Assembly: GCA_021826685.1 (NCBI GenBank) | Contig: JAKAYT010000010.1 | Coordinates: 1-38,571, forward strand | Direction of reading: 5' to 3' | DNA: 38,571 bases | DNA from: Thermoplasmata archaeon | Lineage (GTDB): Archaea; Thermoplasmatota; Thermoplasmata; Lutacidiplasmatales; UBA184 | In this document: positions 1 through 8,723 of the stretch, piece after piece | Position numbering within the stretch: the stretch's first letter is position 1 | Layout: each line of letters opens with the position of its first letter | Notes under the pieces: model-generated | The model's database searches: none | What the model was told of the DNA's origin: nothing | Seen by the model: only the letters and a program-made list of their open reading frames with translations | Program-made: the position numbers and the translations under genes

Positions 1-1003
1 CAGCGAGCCGGCCGCACTTCGAGCAGGTCTGGGTCGTGCCCTTCGTGGGGACCTCGACGTATCGCCCGGAGCGGCGTGCCTCCTTGTACTGAGACATCTG
101 GCGGAGCATCCCCCACCCGGCATCGGCGGTCGCCTTCGGGAAGCCACCCCCCATGTGCGATCGTATATCCATGTCCTCGAAGGCGATGAGGTCGTGGGCT
201 CTCGCCCACCCGGTCGTGACCTTGTGCGCGAAGTCCCGACGCTGGTCCCGCACCTTGGCATGGCATCGCGCCAGCCGCGTCCGTGCCTTCTCGCGCCGAT
301 GCGATCCCCTCTTCCGACGGGAGACGACCCGCTGGGCCCTTCGCAGCTGGGACTCCGCACGGCGCAGGAGCTTCGGTGGCTCGATGACCAGCCCGTCGGA
401 GAGCGTGGCGATGTGGGAGAGCCCGAGGTCCACCCCGACCGGGCTCGCAGGCGGCGGCGTCGGCGTAGGCGCCGGGTCGGCCACCTCGTAGGTGAGGACG
501 GCAAACCAGCGGTCGCCTTCCCGTTCCACGGTGCAGGTCTTGTTCCGGCCCACAGGAGGAGCACGATGTACCTCGATGGGCAGATCGCCGACCATCGACA
601 GATGGAGCCGCCAAGTTCCGTTCCGCCCCGAGACGACGGCTCCCGACCCGTTCGAGTCCGGGTAGGTGAGGGAAGTGATCTCTCGCTTGAAGCGGGGGAA
701 CCCGGGACGGCCGCCCTCTTTCACCCTCAGGAAGAAGTGCTTGAAGGCGTCGTCGAGCCGAGCGAGCGTCTTTTGGGCCACATGTCCATAGACTCGACCG
801 ATACCTTCTTTGTCGTAGCCGCGCCATCGAGCGAGGTCTCGGCACTGGTCCACGTAGGACCGGGACTTCTTCGTCTTCCGCCACGCATCGATGCGCTGTT
901 CGAGGGCGTGATTCCACAGGAACCGCAGTTCCTCGAACTGCCGAAGGAGTTCTCTCTCTTGACTCGGAAATGGATAGAGGCGGTACTTGAACGCTTGATG
1001 CAT
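1..1003 (-). CDS. tnpB: TnpB/OrfB-like RNA-guided nuclease of the IS200/IS605 family, 3' part truncated by window edge
   Basis: Manual minus-strand translation from ATG at 1003: MHQAFKYRLYPFPSQERELLRQFEELRFLWNHALEQR...GVDLGLSHIATLSDG...FEDMDIRSH...TKGTTQTCSKCGRL; N-terminal helix-turn-helix, RuvC-I (GVDLGL), RuvC-II (FEDMDI) and start of the zinc ribbon (CSKCG). Not in the ORF track because it has no stop in the window. Confidence 0.93.
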   Translation of the reverse strand, partial: MHQAFKYRLYPFPSQERELLRQFEELRFLWNHALEQRIDAWRKTKKSRSYVDQCRDLARWRGYDKEGIGRVYGHVAQKTLARLDDAFKHFFLRVKEGGRPGFPRFKREITSLTYPDSNGSGAVVSGRNGTWRLHLSMVGDLPIEVHRAPPVGRNKTCTVEREGDRWFAVLTYEVADPAPTPTPPPASPVGVDLGLSHIATLSDGLVIEPPKLLRRAESQLRRAQRVVSRRKRGSHRREKARTRLARCHAKVRDQRRDFAHKVTTGWARAHDLIAFEDMDIRSHMGGGFPKATADAGWGMLRQMSQYKEARRSGRYVEVPTKGTTQTCSKCGRLA

Positions 1004-1056
1004 CTTCGGAGGTAGCACCGCCCCCACGCCTCCGGAGGGTATACGAGGCTCGCTAA

Positions 1057-1076
1057 CCCCCCATTGAAATGGGGGG
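1057..1076. repeat. Perfect 8-bp inverted repeat ccccccat-tgaa-atgggggg, 54 bp upstream of the tnpB start; candidate subterminal hairpin of the IS left end
   Basis: Direct reading: ccccccat (1057-1064), loop tgaa, atgggggg (1069-1076). Confidence 0.5.
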
Positions 1077-1441
1077 CTTGCGCTCGCCGACACCGTCACG
1101 GCCGGCGGAACCTCGAGACGGGTGCGCTTTGGTCGGCGCGCACCGAGCGGTGGATGCATCGACCTAATTCGAGGCTCCCTTCAGCTTCCGGCCGATCGGG
1201 AGGGAACCAAGGTCCCGAACGTGATCCCGAGAGCGACGCCATGCGCGGGGTGTGTACGCGGACGGCCCGCAGCGCTCCGGGACGGGGGCCCCGATAGGCG
1301 TGGGAGGACGCCGCCTCGGCGCCCCGCACCGCTCCGACTCGTCGCGGGTCGGTGACCGCGAGGGAGAGAGGAGGGGGGCCTCCGCTTCCCCTTCTGGGGG
1401 CCGGTCGAAACTCCCAATAGGCCCCTCGTCTCAAAGCTGAC

Positions 1442-2731
1442 GTGGAGAAGGTCGACGTGGTCGTCGTCGGCGGTGGGCTCGCCGGCGCCTCGGCCGCCTA
1501 CGCCGCGGCGAAGTCCGGTGCGCAGGTCGTTCTTGCCGAGCGCGGCGCTCGGGCCGGCTCGAAGAGCGTTTCGGGGGGGCTATTGTATACGCACGCGCTC
1601 GCGAAGCTATTCCCGGGCTTCTGGGAGGAGCGACCCAGTCCCGTCGAGCGGGCGATCACCCGCAACGTGCTCACTTTCCTGACGCCGACCCAAGCGACCT
1701 CGGTCGATTTCTTCGATGGCGCCTTTGCACGACCTCCGTTCAACTCGTTCAGCGTCCTGAGAGCCACCTTTGACCCGTGGCTCGTGGCGCACGCCGAGCG
1801 GGCGGGGGCGACGGCGGTCTACGGGGCCCGGGTCGACGGACTCGTCCGGGAGGGGCACCGAGTCGTCGGGGTCCGGCTCGGCTCGGAGGAGCTGCGCGCG
1901 ACCGTGGTCGTCCTCGCGGAAGGGTTCAACTCGCTCGCGGCCCGCGACGCCGCACTCGAGCCGGACGTGTCGCCCGATACGGTGGGGATCGGCGTGAAGC
2001 AGGTCATCGGACTCCCGAGCGGCGAGATCGAGCGACGCTTCCAGCTGCGCGGAATCGAAGGTTTCCAGATGACCGCGACGGGCCTGCCTTCGGGAGTCGA
2101 AGGAGGCGGATTCCTCTACACTAATCGGGAGTCGCTCTCGATTGGCATGATCCTCAACCTGCGGTCGGCGGTCGACCACGGGGTTGCGATGTACGAGGTC
2201 CTGGAGGAGTTCAAGCAGCACCCCCTCCTTGCCCGATACCTCGAGGGAGGTACCCTGCTCGAGTACAGCGGCTGCATCGTGAACGAGGGGGGATTTGACG
2301 CCGTTCCGCCGCTTCTCGGCGACGGTTTCCTGCTCACGGGCTCGGCGGCCCAGATGTTCCTGAATGCGGGACTGACGTTGCGCGGCATGGACTTCGCAAT
2401 CGAGTCGGGCCGAATCGCGGGCGAAGTGGCGGGCTCCGCCGCCAAGGCGCAGGACGGATCAGCGTCATTCCTGCAGCGTTACCACACCGCTCTTCGGTCG
2501 TCGTTCGTTCTAAAGGACCTGAGACGGCATCGGGGCTACCCGAAACTCTTCGCGACCCCTCGACTCTACGGGATCTACCCCGAGATGATCGGGGCCCTGC
2601 TCCATCGCGCGTACTTCGTCGACGGGTCCGACCGGGAGCACCTGAGCGCCTCGCTGCGGTCCGTTCGGAACGGTCGCGTGTCCAACCTCACCCTCGCCCG
2701 GGACCTGTGGAAGGCCATGCGGACGTTGTAG
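1442..2731 (+). CDS. fixC: FixC-like electron-transfer flavoprotein:quinone oxidoreductase (FAD, geranylgeranyl-reductase superfamily)
   Basis: GTG start; VDVVVVGGGLAGASAAYAAAKSGAQVVLAERGARAGSKSVSGG (Rossmann FAD motif plus FixC-type GSKSVSGG); neighbours etfAB and fixX. Confidence 0.88.
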   Translation: MEKVDVVVVGGGLAGASAAYAAAKSGAQVVLAERGARAGSKSVSGGLLYTHALAKLFPGFWEERPSPVERAITRNVLTFLTPTQATSVDFFDGAFARPPFNSFSVLRATFDPWLVAHAERAGATAVYGARVDGLVREGHRVVGVRLGSEELRATVVVLAEGFNSLAARDAALEPDVSPDTVGIGVKQVIGLPSGEIERRFQLRGIEGFQMTATGLPSGVEGGGFLYTNRESLSIGMILNLRSAVDHGVAMYEVLEEFKQHPLLARYLEGGTLLEYSGCIVNEGGFDAVPPLLGDGFLLTGSAAQMFLNAGLTLRGMDFAIESGRIAGEVAGSAAKAQDGSASFLQRYHTALRSSFVLKDLRRHRGYPKLFATPRLYGIYPEMIGALLHRAYFVDGSDREHLSASLRSVRNGRVSNLTLARDLWKAMRTL

Positions 2732-2800
2732 GCAGGCCCATACCGGTGACCCGACAGCTCGCCGTGCTCTTCTCCTCGGAGAACGCGTCGGTTTCTCCTC

Positions 2801-3751
2801 TCAGCCGCCGAGCGCCTTGGTGAGAGCTGGGACCACCTGGTAAAGGTCGCCGGTCACCCGGTAATCCGCTTGGGCGAAGATGGGCGCGTTCGGATCCTTG
2901 TTGATTGCGACCACCACCCGAGAGGAACGCATACCGACGAGGTGCTGGACCGCACCCGAAACACCGATCGCAACATAGAGCTTCGGATGCACGCGGTGGC
3001 CGGTGAGGCCGATCCAGTGGTCGTCGGTCAGCCAGCCGGCTTCGGCGGCGAGCGGCCGGGTGCATCCGACCTCCGCCCGGAGCGCCTTGGCGAGGGCTTC
3101 GACGATCGAGAGGTCCTCCTTCTTCTGAAGGCCTCGCCCGATCGTGACGATCCGCTCGGCCTTCTCGATCTCCAGTTGGCCCCCTGCTTTCGGGCGACCC
3201 TCCATCCGATCCGTCAACGGGACCGTCGCCGGCATCGGATGCGAGGATCGTTCGGTCGAGGCCGAGGGAGCAGCCGGCGGAGCGGCTACCCCCGACATCA
3301 CGGCAACGATCGCCGGGCGACGGACGATGCGTTCGACGGCGACGGCGTTGCCGCTCAGCGCCTCCCGGTCGACCCGGATCCCATCGGCTTCAAGCCGGAG
3401 GCCCGTCACGCCGGTGGTCGCGGGAAGGTCGAGCGTTCCGGCCAGTCGTCCCGCGATCTCCCGACCGCGCTTGGTCGAGCCCATGAGGATGAGGGTCGGA
3501 GCGAGATCGGACACTAGGGCGCTCAACGCTTCGGCCACGACGTGCGGGTCGGAGCTCGCCGCACCCTCGAGCACGTGGATCCCATCGGCTCCCCCTGCCG
3601 CGAGCCGCTCGGTCACCTCCGACGGGCTCCCCGGCAGGACCACCGCAAGTACGCTCCCCGCTCCCTCGCCGACAATCGAGCGCGCGAGGTGCACGAGGGC
3701 GACGGCGAGATCGGGCTCTTCCGAGACGCACAGGACCCGCTCGCCGTTCAT
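2801..3751 (-). CDS. etfA: Electron transfer flavoprotein alpha subunit
   Basis: MNGERVLCVSEEPDLAVALVHLAR...; C-terminal FAD-domain motif GLTGHRVHPKLYVAIGVSGAVQHLVGMRSSRVVVAINKDPNAPIFAQADYRVTGDLYQVVPAL; 4-nt overlap with etfB. Confidence 0.95.
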   Translation of the reverse strand: MNGERVLCVSEEPDLAVALVHLARSIVGEGAGSVLAVVLPGSPSEVTERLAAGGADGIHVLEGAASSDPHVVAEALSALVSDLAPTLILMGSTKRGREIAGRLAGTLDLPATTGVTGLRLEADGIRVDREALSGNAVAVERIVRRPAIVAVMSGVAAPPAAPSASTERSSHPMPATVPLTDRMEGRPKAGGQLEIEKAERIVTIGRGLQKKEDLSIVEALAKALRAEVGCTRPLAAEAGWLTDDHWIGLTGHRVHPKLYVAIGVSGAVQHLVGMRSSRVVVAINKDPNAPIFAQADYRVTGDLYQVVPALTKALGG

Positions 3752-4539
3752 GGGAGCACCCCCTCTTCTTTCAGGGCGTCCCGCAAATGCGCCGCGAGCT
3801 CGTCCGGATTCGCCCCCGTAATCGCCTGCTGCTTTCGCGGGATCTCGGGAACGGCGACCCGCTCGATCACGACGACGGGCGCGAGACTGTCGGCCGGGAC
3901 GTCCAGGTCGGAAGGGCCGGTGACCCGTACTTCCTTCTTGGAGGCTTTCAGGTTCGCCATAAACGTCGGAAGCCGCGGCGTGTTGATCTCCTGCCCCACC
4001 GAGACAACGACGGGGTATCGAGCGTGCACGACCTCGACCTCTTTCTCCAGGTCCCTCTCGACCACGACCCCATCGGGGACGATCGTGAGGCGGCGCGCGT
4101 AGGCGATGTCGCCGCATTTCAGCTCGCCGGCAATGCGGGGACCCACGAGACCGGCGAAATGGTCCGTGCTGCCTTCCCCCAGTAGGAAGAGGTCGAACCC
4201 CCCAAGCTTCCGGGTCGCGGCCGCGAGGAGCCGGGCCACGGCGCGGGTGTCCCATTCCGCCCAGTGTTCGCCCGTGACCAGGATCGCCTCGTCCGCCCCG
4301 ATCGCTACTGCCTCCCGAAGCGCCTCGCGCGCCGCAGGACCGCCGACCGAAACCGCGGTCACGACGCCCCCGTGGTGCTCCCGGACCCTCACGGCTTCTT
4401 CGATGGCGTTCTTGTCGAAGTCGCTCGTTTTGCGTGGCGCCGAGTCGACACGGACAAGGCCGGTTGCCCGATCGGCGCGCGCGAGGCCGACGTCGATTCC
4501 ATGTTTCACCGCGACCCAAATCCTCAGTTTCTCTGCCAT
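3748..4539 (-). CDS. etfB: Electron transfer flavoprotein beta subunit
   Basis: MAEKLRIWVAVKHGIDVG...DKNAIEEAVRVREHHGGVVTAVSVGGPAAREALREAVAIGADEAILV; typical EtfB layout, adjacent to etfA. The annotated ORF extends upstream without support. Confidence 0.94.
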   Translation of the reverse strand: MAEKLRIWVAVKHGIDVGLARADRATGLVRVDSAPRKTSDFDKNAIEEAVRVREHHGGVVTAVSVGGPAAREALREAVAIGADEAILVTGEHWAEWDTRAVARLLAAATRKLGGFDLFLLGEGSTDHFAGLVGPRIAGELKCGDIAYARRLTIVPDGVVVERDLEKEVEVVHARYPVVVSVGQEINTPRLPTFMANLKASKKEVRVTGPSDLDVPADSLAPVVVIERVAVPEIPRKQQAITGANPDELAAHLRDALKEEGVLP

Positions 4540-4612
4540 GACCTCAACCTCCGGTTTCCTATCCCGAGAATTCTTTCCCTCGAACGGGCCGCTCGCTCGT
4601 GACCGGCACCGG

Positions 4613-5629
4613 TCAGGGGCCTCCTGCGACCGTCGGTGGCGAAGGGAGGACCACCGGCGACGGCGGGCCCATGGGCCCCTCGCCCGAGGGAAGAAGCGTG
4701 ATCGCCCTCGGCCGCCAAGTGGACCCATCCCAGGCCCGAAGCGTAATCTCGCGGGCGCTTTCGACCCGAGAGCGGTTCGGGACCTCCGCGAGCAGGATCC
4801 CTCCGTCTCCGAGCCGGTGGAACAGGTCGCTCGTATGAATGGTGAGGACCGATCCGTTCCAGAGGGCGCGGCCCGAGTGGATTGGCCCATGCCCCCGGAT
4901 GATCACCCGACACCCGATCGCGTCTAGGAACTCGTGGGCCTCGCGAGGTCCGTAGGCGAAGCCGATCGCGCGGTCCTCGTATCCGACGTCGGGATCGCTC
5001 CAAAGGAGGCCCTCGAGCAACGCTAGATCGGTCGCCTTCCACTGCGCGGGATCGTAGCGGTCGGGCGGGGGCAGACCCCCGTGGACAAGGAAGACGCCGT
5101 TCACCGTGCGGCCCGCCAGCGGAAGCCGTTCGAACAGATCCATGAACCGACCCCAGAGCCTCAGGGCCTCTTCCCGAGGGTAGATCCGTCGGAGCTCCCG
5201 CAACAGCGTCGGTCCCGGCACGGGCAACTGTCGGCTCGCTTCGTGGTTGCCGCGAAGGAGGATGACACGGTCGGGGTCGTACGCGGCCCACGCCAGCAAG
5301 TACGCCGCGTTCCACACCGAACCGCCCGGGAGCGCGGCCGGATCCGGCTCGGCGCGAGTCGCCCGATGGATGTAGTCGCCGAGTCCGACGAATCGCTGAG
5401 GAGGCGCGGCGCGTCGCGCGAACGCCATTGCCGCCGCGACCGACGGCCAGTCGCCGTGGCTGTCCCCGATGACCTGGAGCGGGACGTCGGAGGGGATTTC
5501 CGCGAGAGTCGGCCAGGGTCGTCGATCGAACGCTTCGGCAACCTCTTCGAGAAGGCCGCGGATCGACGAGGCCGGTGCGCCGATGAGCGCTTTCGGGTCG
5601 GACCGGACTTGGTCGGCCCATTCGCTCAT
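4613..5629 (-). CDS. PPP-family serine/threonine protein phosphatase-like metallophosphoesterase
   Basis: Motifs GDSHGDW, GLGDYIHR, LLRGNHE, HGGLPP and RGHGPI of the PPP phosphatase fold. Confidence 0.87.
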   Translation of the reverse strand: MSEWADQVRSDPKALIGAPASSIRGLLEEVAEAFDRRPWPTLAEIPSDVPLQVIGDSHGDWPSVAAAMAFARRAAPPQRFVGLGDYIHRATRAEPDPAALPGGSVWNAAYLLAWAAYDPDRVILLRGNHEASRQLPVPGPTLLRELRRIYPREEALRLWGRFMDLFERLPLAGRTVNGVFLVHGGLPPPDRYDPAQWKATDLALLEGLLWSDPDVGYEDRAIGFAYGPREAHEFLDAIGCRVIIRGHGPIHSGRALWNGSVLTIHTSDLFHRLGDGGILLAEVPNRSRVESAREITLRAWDGSTWRPRAITLLPSGEGPMGPPSPVVLPSPPTVAGGP

Positions 5630-5663
5630 CGGACCTTCGCGCGTGCCGCCCGAAGCTTGCGCC

Positions 5664-7502
5664 CTAAAAGAGCGGCTGGTAAGGCCGGGTGAAGAGGCGC
5701 CAGTTGCCCGTCGCCGGGTCGTAGACCGAGTTGACGAAACACTTCCAGCGCTCGTCGTCGACGTGCGGGAAGTCGGCGCGATAGTAGTAACCGGGCCAGC
5801 GGGTCTCCTCGCGGAACAGCGTATGTCGGAGCACGGCTTCGGCGGTCCAGACGCGGTGCTGGAGCTCCCAGGCTCGTTGCAACTGGTGGAGGTCTCGCGC
5901 GATCAGGTGCGGGAGGTCCTCCTTGAGGGCGGCGAGGTGATGGAGACCTCGCTCGAGGAGCGCCCGGTTGGTCGTGTAGTTCGCGCTGACCCCTCCTCCG
6001 TACTCGTCCATGATCTTCTCGAGCCGGTTCAGAGCATGGTCGGGCTGGAGGACCTGAGGGTTCACCGTGCCGGCCGTTACCACCGAACGTTGCGAGCCCA
6101 CCTCGAGCGGAGCGTAAACGGTCGTGCGAATCGACTGGACCTGAGCGTCCGTCACGGTCGGAAGGTCGGGATGATCCCGGACAAAGGCGACCGCGGCTTT
6201 GCCCGCGAGGCGGCCCTCGGAGTACGAGCCGCTCGAGAACTTATGCGCCGACCCTCCGATGGTGTCGCCGGCACCGAACAAACCCGCGATGGTCGTCATA
6301 CGATTGTAGCCCCACTGGTATTCCGACGGGGCGACGTCCCCCGGTCCGCTCGCCCACGCTCCCGCGCAGACCGCATGGGACCCCATCACGTACGGTTCGG
6401 ACAGGATGAGCTCGGAAGGTTCGTTCTTGGGTTCGATTCCCTGCGATGCCCATGTGACGGCCTGACCGATCGTCATGTTGAGGAAGTCCTCCCAGCCGAT
6501 GGCTTCCTTTTCGGGGGTGTTGAGAACGCGTTCGGTGTGGAGGAGGATCGGCCCGCGTCCCGCCAGAATCTCCTGGAGCATGAGGTGATTGCGCAGGCAG
6601 GTGGGCATGGGCTTCGCGTCGGCGTACGCCCCGACACGCTCCCTCAGCTCCGGGAGGCGAGAGGTCTCGTAGCTCTCCCCGGCAGAGTTGGAAGCGACCG
6701 CCTTCAAGAGTAGGAACCACGCGCCGACGGGGCCGTACCCGTCTTTGAACCGGGTCACGACCAGACGATTCTCCATCTGGGTCATCTCGGCGCCCATCTG
6801 GATCAGCAGTGCGTAGGCCGATCCGGTCGCCCAGGGGGGATACCACGTGCGCCCCGAGCCTTCGCCCGCCGAACGGGGTCGGTAGATATGCGAGGCTCCG
6901 GCGGCGCAGACAATCACGGCCTTGGCCCGAAACACGTAGAACGACCCGTCTCGAACGTTCACTCCGACCGCGCCGGCGACACGTTTCGGGTCGCTCGCGT
7001 CCGGTAGGAGGTGCGTTACCATGATCCGTTCGTACACCTCCGAGGCGGCCTTGCGGGTCGCCTCGGCGATGATCGGCTTGTAGGACTCGCCGTGGATCAT
7101 CACTTGCCAGCGACCCTCGCGGACGTAGCGGCCGGTCTGCGGGTCGGTAAAGATGGGCAGCCCCCACTCCTCGAACATGTGGACGGTCGAGTCGACGTGC
7201 CGGGCGATATCGTAGACCAAGTCTTCTCTCGAGAGGCCCATGAGGTCGTTGCGAACGTACCGCACGAAGTCCTCAGGCTGGTTCTCGTTCCAGCGCATTC
7301 CCATGTAGCAGTTGATCGCGCTCAGGCCCTGCGCCACCGCGCCGCTGCGCTCGATTGCCGCCTTCTCCGCGACGACGATTTTCAGATCGCGTCCCCAGTA
7401 GCGTGCCTCGAACGCAGCGCCGCAACCTGCGAAGCCGCCTCCGACGATCAGGATGTCGGAGTCGACCGTGTGGACCGGAACGGTGGTCGGACTTTCTCCC
7501 AT
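5664..7502 (-). CDS. aprA: Adenylylsulfate (APS) reductase alpha subunit
   Basis: DSDILIVGGGFAGCGAAFEARYWGRDLKIVVAEKAAIERSGAVAQGLSAINCYMG...; AprA signature N-terminus and length; directly downstream of aprB. Confidence 0.95.
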   Translation of the reverse strand: MGESPTTVPVHTVDSDILIVGGGFAGCGAAFEARYWGRDLKIVVAEKAAIERSGAVAQGLSAINCYMGMRWNENQPEDFVRYVRNDLMGLSREDLVYDIARHVDSTVHMFEEWGLPIFTDPQTGRYVREGRWQVMIHGESYKPIIAEATRKAASEVYERIMVTHLLPDASDPKRVAGAVGVNVRDGSFYVFRAKAVIVCAAGASHIYRPRSAGEGSGRTWYPPWATGSAYALLIQMGAEMTQMENRLVVTRFKDGYGPVGAWFLLLKAVASNSAGESYETSRLPELRERVGAYADAKPMPTCLRNHLMLQEILAGRGPILLHTERVLNTPEKEAIGWEDFLNMTIGQAVTWASQGIEPKNEPSELILSEPYVMGSHAVCAGAWASGPGDVAPSEYQWGYNRMTTIAGLFGAGDTIGGSAHKFSSGSYSEGRLAGKAAVAFVRDHPDLPTVTDAQVQSIRTTVYAPLEVGSQRSVVTAGTVNPQVLQPDHALNRLEKIMDEYGGGVSANYTTNRALLERGLHHLAALKEDLPHLIARDLHQLQRAWELQHRVWTAEAVLRHTLFREETRWPGYYYRADFPHVDDERWKCFVNSVYDPATGNWRLFTRPYQPLF

Positions 7503-7517
7503 TTTCCCTCCCGGTCG

Positions 7518-7964
7518 TCAGCCCCCAGCCGCCTTCTTGGGCAGGGTCGGAAGGGCTTCCACCGCCAGGTAGTCCGGTTCATACGCGAGCAGCTCGCTCG
7601 AGACCGTTTCCGCCGTGGGCTCGGGGGAATCCTGCGGAGCTCGGATCGAACCCCACGGGGTCGTTCGGATCGGGAACGTGAACTCCTTGACCTCCCCGCT
7701 GCGCATGCGGATCTTCCAGTCGATGCGATCGGTGGTTCGGGTCGGCATCACCAAGTGACCGAGCGGAGCGAAATCGGCGTACCCCCGGACCTCGATCGCG
7801 GCCTCGGGGCATGCCTTGACGCACGCGTAGCACTCCCAGCACATCGACGGCTCGATGTTGTACGCGCGACCCTGACCGGTATCGATGTGCATGATGTCGC
7901 TCGGGCAGATCTTCACGCACTCCATGCATCCTTTGCACTTGTCGGTCAGAACGTAGGTCGGCAT
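7518..7964 (-). CDS. aprB: Adenylylsulfate reductase beta subunit (two [4Fe-4S] ferredoxin)
   Basis: MPTYVLTDKCKGCMECVKICPSDIMHIDTGQGRAYNIEPSMCWECYACVKACPEAAIEVRGYADFAPLG; AprB signature. Start taken at the internal ATG 7964. Confidence 0.95.
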   Translation of the reverse strand: MPTYVLTDKCKGCMECVKICPSDIMHIDTGQGRAYNIEPSMCWECYACVKACPEAAIEVRGYADFAPLGHLVMPTRTTDRIDWKIRMRSGEVKEFTFPIRTTPWGSIRAPQDSPEPTAETVSSELLAYEPDYLAVEALPTLPKKAAGG

Positions 7965-8066
7965 CGAACTCCTTGTCGCGGGCGGAGCATCCGACGGCCT
8001 GCGGATGAACGGCCGAACGCCCGTGACATGCCTCGAACGGTAGGTGTGGCCTATGAAAACGCTTTC

Positions 8067-8082
8067 GACAATTGTCCAAATT
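8067..8082 (-). promoter_or_regulatory. Related motif (minus strand AATTTGGACAATTGTC) in the fixX-aprB intergenic region
   Basis: Shares TTGGACAA core with the two copies above; contains perfect palindrome GACAATTGTC; located in the 164-bp gap upstream of aprB. Confidence 0.35.
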
Positions 8083-8128
8083 AGGATCGCGGACGCCGCG
8101 TGCTCGATCGACGGGCTCGGCCCTTTGG

Positions 8129-8422
8129 TCACCCCAGTCGATATTGGACGCCCTTCCCACCGGCCGGGTACGCCCAGATGAGCGCGCGATTCCCCATCGA
8201 CTGGCAGGCCACGCGGCATGCCCCCGTCTCGATACAGCTCTCATAGCTGATCCTTAGCCGCTCGCTTTCCCAGTGGTAGACCTCGGCCGGGCAAACCTGG
8301 ATACAGGGCTTCTTCTCGCACGTCCGGCAGAGCGCGGGGTCCGAGAGGGTCAAGTGCGACGCCGAGTCGGTGTCGAACGCATCCGACCCGAGACGTTCGG
8401 CGGTGCTCGCTCGTCCGGCCAC
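8129..8422 (-). CDS. fixX: FixX-like ferredoxin partner of ETF:quinone oxidoreductase
   Basis: LCRTCEKKPCIQVCPAEVYHWESERLRISYESCIETGACRVACQSMGNRALIWAYPAGGKGVQYRLG; FixX-type cysteine pattern and YPxGGKGVxYRxG C-terminus. Confidence 0.92.
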   Translation of the reverse strand: MAGRASTAERLGSDAFDTDSASHLTLSDPALCRTCEKKPCIQVCPAEVYHWESERLRISYESCIETGACRVACQSMGNRALIWAYPAGGKGVQYRLG

Positions 8423-8438
8423 TTCCGCCCTCCCGCGT

Positions 8439-8618
8439 CTATATTGGGTGGATCGCAGCCTCGACCTTGCGGAGGGTCTCCGCCGATAGCTCGGGCGTGT
8501 TGTGGGCGCAGCGGAGATGGTCTGTCACGCGTTCGACGACCTCGCGCGGGGTGTTCGCACGTAGGGCCCATTCGCACGAAAATCCCAGAGACTTACACTC
8601 GAATGCCACAGCCGACAT
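8439..8618 (-). CDS. DUF1059-like small protein
   Basis: MSAVAFECKSLGFSCEWALRANTPREVVERVTDHLRCAHNTPELSAETLRKVEAAIHPI; C...G..C...A...E...H....H pattern resembling DUF1059. Start placed at internal ATG. Confidence 0.7.
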   Translation of the reverse strand: MSAVAFECKSLGFSCEWALRANTPREVVERVTDHLRCAHNTPELSAETLRKVEAAIHPI

Positions 8619-8723
8619 CGTCCTCTTCGAGGGGCGCGCCCACGAGCGTCGACCCGACGTAGGCGGCAAATCGCTCTGCGAGATAACCTCTGCTCCGACG
8701 CCGGCGCGCCAGGCTTACCTAGC

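Noticed and set aside
155-1015. 286-aa plus-strand ORF
   Set aside because: Antisense shadow of the clear TnpB coding sequence on the minus strand; translation is Arg/Pro-rich with no family features.
1096-1434. Possible genes between tnpB and fixC (several 60-110 aa ORFs on both strands)
   Set aside because: Overlapping low-complexity Arg/Pro/Gly ORFs with no motif or operon context; treated as probably non-coding or IS-flanking DNA.
2801-4519. 572-aa ORF as a single protein
   Set aside because: Only the part from ATG 3751 is EtfA; the upstream extension is antisense-like Arg/Gly-rich sequence overlapping etfB.
5469-6713. 414-aa plus-strand ORF
   Set aside because: Lies antisense to aprA and the phosphatase; typical long spurious frame in high-GC DNA.
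8140-8149. GATATTGGAC match resembling the operator-like motif
   Set aside because: Lies inside the fixX coding region and lacks the downstream AA-ACGT half; likely chance.
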